From NCBI GenBank assembly GCA_033398695.1, contig CM065802.1:154428096-154492095 (forward strand): a stretch of DNA of 64,000 nt, read 5' to 3'. This document shows, piece after piece, positions 57,409 to 64,000 of the stretch (its first letter is position 1; every line of letters starts with the position of its first letter). The notes beneath the pieces were generated by a model. That model was not told where the DNA came from and did no database searches. It saw only the letters and a list, made by a program, of their open reading frames with translations. This stretch comes from Orobanche coerulescens. Lineage: Eukaryota > Streptophyta > Magnoliopsida > Lamiales > Orobanchaceae. The position numbers were made by a program, and so were the translations under genes.

Positions 57409-59821
57409 ATTATGGTATCATGTGATAATGTTATACGAGATTTATTGGAATTGTAATAAGAAATTTCGGATGTTGATATGATCATTGAGATCTTCTTCAT
57501 ATGGTGATAAGGGTTTTGTTGCGATTCTTGAGATTGTATGAATGACATGATGAAGAAAATGGTAACATGGAGATATATACCTCGGAGATGTTGTTCTGAA
57601 CGTGATTTCGGATATTTCATGTTCTTGAAGAACTCTTGAATTATACGAGGTGATGAAAATTTTTTTGAAGTGTTGATGTTTTGAAAATGAATATGGAATA
57701 TTCATATCTAGAGCTAAACTATGTGTTGGAAATAATGTTCGTATAGGAATACGAATGTGATTATGAGTTTGATGAGACTATTATTCATCTCTGAATTTGG
57801 AAGCCCATACGTAGGGAGCAAATATTCAAATCGAATGATTGGATTGTTTGATAACCTTTTAATATGATTATCTATTATTTTGAACCAGTCGGATGATTCG
57901 AATTGATGACGGTTATAAGTAAATTTTAACGATGGATTTACGAGAAGGGAACCTTGTAAATTCGTATTTAAGAATTGAGTTTGGAACATTTAGACCCTTA
58001 TTATTGGTCCGAATTGGTTGCTGATATGATCATCATATTTCGACTCGTATTGTGGACAGGATTTGTAAGTGTCTGAGTTGGATTGTTCAGACTGTGATTA
58101 GTCGAGATATGGTAAAACGATTGAGTTCGAGGTTTGGTGGTATTGATAATTGGTCGTCATCGAACCGGTTGATTATCAATCCTTCGTTTTACAATAAGGT
58201 ATGATGTTTGATCGTGAATTATGACTGTTGTGTTGCGGTTAAGGTTGAAGGGTTCGTAGATTAACTTGGTCGAGACTGAGGGAATTCGTAAGACGAAATC
58301 AATCAATTGGTAACGACGTTGTATTGATATCGAGACAAGTTTTATACTCGTACTAATCAATGAGACTAATGTTATCGTGTAGGCGTACGATTGTGTGTAT
58401 CATTTTGGGACTTGGCCTCTTTATGATTGTATTGATGTCAAGGGGTTGGTTGACACGACGCCGTCGGCAAATTATGCCAAATGTTACTGTTGTTTGTAAA
58501 TGGCCGGTTCAAGGCATTACGATACTTGTTGGTAAAGTTGCTATCGATAGCCGGTTCGCGGTATCAATGTATCGATTATTATTATTCGCGATTAATGTAG
58601 TTCTGAGACATCGTTGAATCTTTGTCATCGAATTGGATCTGTTGCTATGATGTTGCGTTAACCAATGAGAGACGTTTGATATATCCTTTTATCATCTCCG
58701 TTTCGGTGGTCGGTTTAAGACACCGGGACATCCATTCTATCGTATCATTGTTTATCGATTGACCGTTCTAAGGTAATCGAGGTATTGAATTGGGATTATC
58801 GAAGATAATTCCCATCCGTTGTCAAAAATATTCTCATCCGTTGTATCGTTGTTATCGATTGGCCATTCTACGGTAATCGAAGTATTGAATTGGGACTGTC
58901 GAGGATAGTTCCCATCCGTTGAATTATTATTGTCGTGTTGGCCGATTCAAGGCAGCACACTATTTTCTTGTGAACTCGGTAATTTTGTGATCTTTGAAGG
59001 TTGAGGATTTTCCCGAACTGTTGTGTTGTGATCGTTGCTCGTGTTAATCGGTCCTTAGGGAAATTCGATCCCGTGACGGTTGTTTTGAATATCGTTGGTC
59101 GTGTCGATCTTTTATTATTCGTGTGTCATCGTTCACTTGGTGAGTCGTATGATCCATATTGGATGTTTTATCCCTTGAGTTTCGTTGTCATGTTGTATCG
59201 TGGCATATCCGGAATCATGTCTGCGTGCCGATTGGTTATGTGTAGGATTTTTAGCCAGGCACTCGATGGTCATGCGTGGATATTTCCGCATTGGACCGTG
59301 CACACGAGACGTAGTTCTTGAGGCTAATTAGGTACATTGTCACACGTATATTCTGGATTCCGTATACGGGGTGGACATGTGCATGGACACATTTCCGGAT
59401 CGGGCGTACTGTGATGTCCCTCTTGAGGTTTATTGATTGATCGTTCGTAGTCCATGTTGTATTGGATATGTCCGACGATTTCCGACTGGTTGTTCATACG
59501 CCGAGGGGTATGTCCGACAGTCAGGTTGGTCTCTTTGAGATCTATTTTGTGATGATTTGCAGCTTTGGGATGTTCGGCTTTCAGGCCATTGTGATATATC
59601 GGTATTTCCGTTGGAGCCTTCGGGCATTGTGAATTCGTATCTTTTTCGGCATTGGTTTGGTTTGCCTTCGGGTAATGTATTGTGGTATTCTATATTGATG
59701 ATTCGCCGTTTGGGCGTAAGTTTCGGTTCTTGTGCATCTCGTTGAGCTTTTCCTGGCGAAATATTTCTTCTCCCTACCTGTTTTAAGTTTCGGGACGAAA
59801 CTTCTTTTAAGGAGGGTAGAA
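57409..59821 (+). other. Non-coding interior of the LARD-like element
   Basis: No gene supported; frames are short and lack retroelement motifs. Starts with a primer-site remnant (TGGTATCA then diverged). It ends with TTTCGGGACGAAACTTC and the purine tract TTTTAAGGAGGGTAGAA before the right LTR. A few internal near-repeats occur around 58,740-58,925 (TATCGATTG, GGTAATCGA, TCCCATCCGTTG). Confidence 0.75.
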
Positions 59822-61927
59822 TGTAGTACCCGTAATTTTTATCCCCGGAAATTTTCTATTTTTGGCGGAAGTCTATTTTGACGACTTGCTTGAGACCGTT
59901 TCGTCTTCCTGAGAAATGATTAATTCTATACTTTTTGTCATCCGAGTTCGTTTCGGTATCGTTCTGTTGAATTCCGTGTTCTTTATCGACTTTTTCACGT
60001 GGGAGTTCGACTTTGTTAGATCACCATTAATTTTTGGTAACTCCAAAAATTCTGAATCATTGCAATATTATAGAGCATCGAGTTAGCTTTCCAATGGTTC
60101 AAACGGTGAGTCAATCGGAGTCCGGACGAGAGAGTTATGGTCGTTTTAACTCACCCGCTCGTTATTGGCCGATCACTGCCGGCCGAACTCGGCCGTGTCG
60201 TCCGACACGGCCCGTGCCGCATTTCGTCCGGAAATGCCGGAGTTTCGCCGACCAGACTCGGCCGTGTCGCCCGACACGGCCCGCGCTGCATTTCTTCCGG
60301 ATAAGCTCGAACGATCGCCGACACGCCCGACCGTGTCCCGTGACACGGCCGAGTCATGCCTGGGCCGCGTCGGGCGGGTCGCATTGTCGGAAGGCCCTCG
60401 GCGCCGCGACCGTGTCAAGAAGGACACGGTCGAGTCCTCGCCGCCAATCGTGCAACACGACCGTGCCGACCGCACGGGCCATGTCCGGCAGCCAACCCTA
60501 TAAAAGGCCCCGCAGACGCTTTTCCGCCATTTTTCACCTTCTTCTTCTCCTCTTCCGCACTTGGCGTGTTCTAATATTAAAGCCATGTTGTTTAACAACA
60601 TATCCATGGAGTTTTGAGGTTCATATCATCAATCATCCGTCCTATAACATCCTCCGATCTACTGACCGAATCGATTTCCTAGAAATCTAATTTTGGGGAT
60701 TTTGGGTATTTTGTTCGATTTCCCGTTTAATCCGATTTAACTTAGGATTGTGAAGGATTGATGATTATTTAGATGTATTGTATCATTTCCTTGTTATCCC
60801 ATGGTTGGATCGTATCGATTCGTTGTTTTGGTCGAGTTCTTGACCGACGCCTTGAAGGTGTCCAGAAATGTCATAGAGGGGTTTTCGGGCGTTCTACGAT
60901 TATTCTTCCTCGTATGATCGATGATTTATTGAATTTATGTTGTTAGGGTCGAATTCTTGTGAAGAACTCGAGTTGAAACCCTTAGTTCGTTGTCTTCTTC
61001 GTGGTTCAAGCTTCCTACGAACCGTGTTCTTCGGGATCTTCTTAACGTTTATTAAGGCAAGTATACATTTATGATTATGCGTTCGACTTTGAAAGTAAGA
61101 GGAATTGATGGTAAGATATGAACGAACCGTTTTTACGGCAATCATAGAAAAATTGATGGCATATCATGAACGAACCGTTTTTACGGCATTCATAGATATA
61201 TTGATTGGCATGTAATGAACGAACCGTTTTGACGGCATTCCTACATGTATCGGCGTATGAGGTGAACGAACCGTTTTGACGGCATTCACATACGTAACGG
61301 CGTATGAGGTGAACGAACCGTTTCTACGGCATTCACATACGTCTTATGAGATTTTAGTTATTCCGGAATACTAGTCTTATATTGATGAATTGACGGATAT
61401 TGATGAATTGACGGATATTGATGAATTGACGGATATTGATGAATTGACGGATTACATTTACTTTATTGTCGAGAAGTATTATGTTTCATATTGTTATACT
61501 TGCACTAGCTATTCGACGGCTAACCCCTTTATGGGGAAATACGTTTCATGTATTTCGTGTTCCAGGAGAGCGGACAGCGGGTACCAGTCGGCATGAAGAT
61601 GATGGGCAAGTGTGATACCGTGTCTTGTCTCCGGTTATCTCTTTTGGTTTCCTCCATTCGGTGTTGTTGTAATGGAATGGATTTTTAAATACTCGAGTAT
61701 TGTATTTCGCTTCTTGATGTTCGGCTGTGTTGCCGAGGTATTGATTTGTGCAGTGATGTATATGGTTTCATTGTTTATGGTTTCGAATACCATTTGTATC
61801 GTCTTTCTTTCTATTGTATGTAGACCTTATCGGTCAAGTTTATAGTTCCGCGTATGTTTAGCCTTGTGGGTCCCACGACGGGGCTCACGGCGCTGTAATA
61901 TACCCTGAATAACTTGGGGGTGTTACA
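59822..61927 (+). repeat. Right LTR (type A) of the LARD-like element
   Basis: 2,106 bp, closely matching 53394-55504 with many small indels in the GC-rich palindrome part. Confidence 0.93.
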
Positions 61928-62026
61928 CTTTAGACCGAATGTGAAAGGATCATCGTGGCGAATTCCTAAGAAAACGAAAAATCGAGCGTAAAAAAAGAAT
62001 CGAGCAGCGCTAGACGGCAAAAAAAC

Positions 62027-62145
62027 GGGGTGCAACACAGGGACTTCCCAGGGGGTCACCCATCCTAGTACTACTCTCGCTCAAGCGCGCTTATCTTCGG
62101 AGTTCTGATGGGATCCGGTGCATTAGTGCTGGTATGATCGCACCC
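62027..62145 (-). rRNA. 5S rRNA gene copy 37 (variant c)
   Basis: 119 nt, twin of copy 6 at 3919 (ACACAGGGACTT, GCTCAAGC, CTTATCTTCGG). Confidence 0.92.
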
Positions 62146-62725
62146 ATAAGTGGAACCATATTCTATTATCTTATGGTAGATTCGACCCAAACTTCAAACA
62201 GCCATAACTTTCGAACCGAGATGAGCTACGGGACCCACCACACATGCCGGCGAAGCTCTTCTCGCGCCCATAGTGTGACCCGATGCTCAGAATTCCTATT
62301 ATAATATGTTTCCGGAAGCGGAACGGCGATTCGTGTCGAACTCATCGCGTTCTGCCATGACATAACTGGTCCCGAGCCTAAATTACCCCGTTTCCACGCA
62401 CTTTCGGCCTTTATATCACTTTATTTATATAATATTTCGTTTTTATTTTGATATCTTGTGTCATTTTAAATTTACATGTGTTTCTTAGGCTTAAAAATAC
62501 ATTCTCCAATGTATTGGGAGGCGGAATTTGATAATTTCTAATTAGTAAAATCGCATTTCTTCCCCGTACGACGAGCGTTTGTCATTTACTTTATTACTCA
62601 CGTGATAGTATATCATTTTCAATAAGCTTCTTTAGACCGTGGGTGGAAGTATCACCGTGCAGAATTCCTAAGAAAACGAAAAATCGAGCGTAAAAAAGAA
62701 TCCAGCAGCGTTGGACAGCAAAAAA

Positions 62726-62845
62726 GGGGTTGCAACACGAGGACTTCCCAGGGGGTCACCCATCCTGGTACTACTCTCGCCTCAGCGCGCTTAACTTCAG
62801 AGTTCTGATGGGATCTGTTGGATTAGTGCTGGTATGATCGCACCC
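62726..62845 (-). rRNA. 5S rRNA gene copy 38 (variant b')
   Basis: 120 nt, full-length twin of the degenerate copy 7. One extra T near the 3' end (GGGGTTGCAAC), CATCCTGGTAC, GCCTCAGCGCGC, TTCAGAG and TCTGTTGGATTAG. Confidence 0.9.
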
Positions 62846-63426
62846 ATAAATGGAACCATATTCTATTATCTTATGGTAGATTCGACCCGAACTTCAAACA
62901 GCCATAACTTTCCAACTGGGAGGAGCTACGGGACCCGCCACACATGCCGGTGAAGCTCTTCTCGCGCCCATCGTGTGACCCAATGCTCAGAATTTCTATT
63001 ATAATATGTTTCCGGAAGCGGAACGACGATTGGTGTCGAACTCATGGCGTTCCGCCATGACATAACTGGTCTCGAGCCTAAATTCCCCCGTTTTCACGCA
63101 CTTTCGGCCTTTATATCACTTTATTCATATAATATTTCGTTTTTATTTTAATATCTTGTGTCATTTTCAATTTAGATGTGTTTCTTAGGCTTAAAAATAC
63201 ATTCTCTAATGTACTGAGAGGCGGAATTTGATAATTTCTAATTAGTAAAATCGCATTTCTTCCCCGTACGACGTGCGTTTGTCATTTACTTTATTACTCC
63301 GTAACGGTATATTATTTTCAATAAGCTTCTTTAGACCGTAGGTGGAAGGATCACCGTGCATAATTCCTAAGAAAACAAAAAATCGAGCGTAAAAAAAGAA
63401 TCGAGCAGCGTTGGACGGCAAAAAAA

Positions 63427-63546
63427 GGGTGTGCAACACGAGGACTTCCCATGGGGTCACCCATCCTAGTACTACTCTCGCCGAAGGACGCTTAGCTTCG
63501 GAGTTATGATGAGATCCGGTGCATTAGTGCTGGTATGATCGCACTT
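63427..63546 (-). rRNA. 5S rRNA gene copy 39 (variant a)
   Basis: 120 nt, twin of copy 8 at 5310 (CCCATGGGG, GCCGAAGGACGCTTAGC). Confidence 0.92.
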
Positions 63547-64000
63547 ATAAGTGGAACCATATTCTATTCTCTTTTGGTAGATTCAACCCGAACTTTAAAC
63601 AGCCATAACTTTCAAACCGGGAGGAGCTACGGGACCCACCACACATGCCGGCAAAGCTCTTCTCGCGCCCATCGTGTGACCCGATGATCAGAATTCCTAT
63701 TATAATATGCTTCCGGAAGCGGAACGGCGATTCATGTCGAACTCATCGCGTTCCGCCATGACATAACTGGTCCCGAGCCTAAATTCCCCCGTTTTCACGC
63801 ACTTTCGGCCTTTATATCACTTTATTTATATAATATTTCGTTTTTCTTTAGATATCTTGTGTCATTTTCGATTTAGATGTGTTTCTTAGGCTTAAAAATA
63901 CATTCTCCAATGTATTGAGAGGCGGAATTTGATAATTTCTAATTAGTAAAATCGCATTTCTTACCCCGTACGACGAGCGTTTGTCATTTACTTTATTACT

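Larger units (their letters stand above)
53394..61927 (+). mobile_element. Non-autonomous chromovirus-like LTR element (LARD-like)
   Basis: LTRs of about 2.1 kb (53394-55504, 59822-61927), TGTAGTACCC...GGTGTTACA, with target duplication CTTTA (53389-53393 and 61928-61932). Initiator-Met-type primer site after the left LTR, purine tract before the right LTR. No gag, protease, reverse transcriptase or integrase seen in the 4.3 kb interior, which instead holds another purine tract, a different 1.37 kb LTR and a primer-site-like sequence. The closely related stretch at 3,820-3,824 shows the unoccupied site. Confidence 0.9.
61928..64000 (-). repeat. 5S rDNA array, right block, second part
   Basis: Outer-type units, a paralogue of 3,820-5,892 at an offset of about 58,108, with the same order of gene variants (c, b', a). 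The window ends inside the spacer after 63,546. Confidence 0.95.

Noticed and set aside
58360..59321. Short open frames at 58,360 and 59,001 as genes
   Set aside because: No homology motifs, no start context and no continuity; they fit random frames in the non-coding interior.

Overview
The window is plant nuclear DNA. It is a tandem 5S ribosomal RNA gene array, with every gene on the minus strand, interrupted by two independent LTR-retrotransposon insertions. One of these is a nest of elements inside elements. Evidence for a flowering plant is the 5S gene sequence, the unit length of about 700 bp, the plant-specific retrotransposon lineages (Athila-like and Tat/Retand-like Ty3/gypsy, Ty1/copia) and plant-type tRNA primer-binding sites. 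I cannot name the species.

Layout. (1) 1-10,215: outer-type 5S units of about 700 bp, alternating between a few gene/spacer variants. (2) 10,216-22,947: a second 5S subfamily with its own diagnostic changes and an alternating 702/715 bp spacing. (3) 22,948-51,488: one 5S gene cut in two by a 28.4 kb nest. An Athila-like element (23,040-51,456, plus strand, TSD TCTGT) has its gag split by a Ty1/copia element (25,118-45,821, minus strand, TSD GATGC). The leader of that copia element is split by a Tat/Retand-like element (32,520-43,477, plus strand, TSD CCGGC). One copia LTR also carries a GC-rich hAT-type MITE (25,572-25,984, 8-bp TSD GTGTTTAA). (4) 51,489-53,393: more outer-type 5S. (5) 53,394-61,927: a non-coding, chromovirus-like LTR element (TSD CTTTA) that contains a second, different LTR. 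(6) 61,928-64,000: outer-type 5S continuing in register.

I count 39 5S gene copies. One is split by the Athila-like element, two are truncated (1,897 and 21,544) and one is strongly degenerate (4,618). The outer and inner subfamilies both carry substitutions in helix I or next to the A box, and no copy equals the plant 5S consensus as I recall it. The array may therefore be a silent or decaying locus, though that is inference. The 61,928-64,000 stretch is a close paralogue of 3,820-5,892, so position 3,820-3,824 shows the empty target site of the 53-62 kb element.

None of the retroelements appears autonomous. The Athila-like element has gag and protease but no reverse transcriptase, RNase H or integrase. 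The copia and Tat elements have complete domain sets broken by stops and frameshifts. The fifth element has no recognisable coding capacity. Four unrelated LTR types here share one design: a cluster of short palindromic repeats directly upstream of the presumed TATA box.
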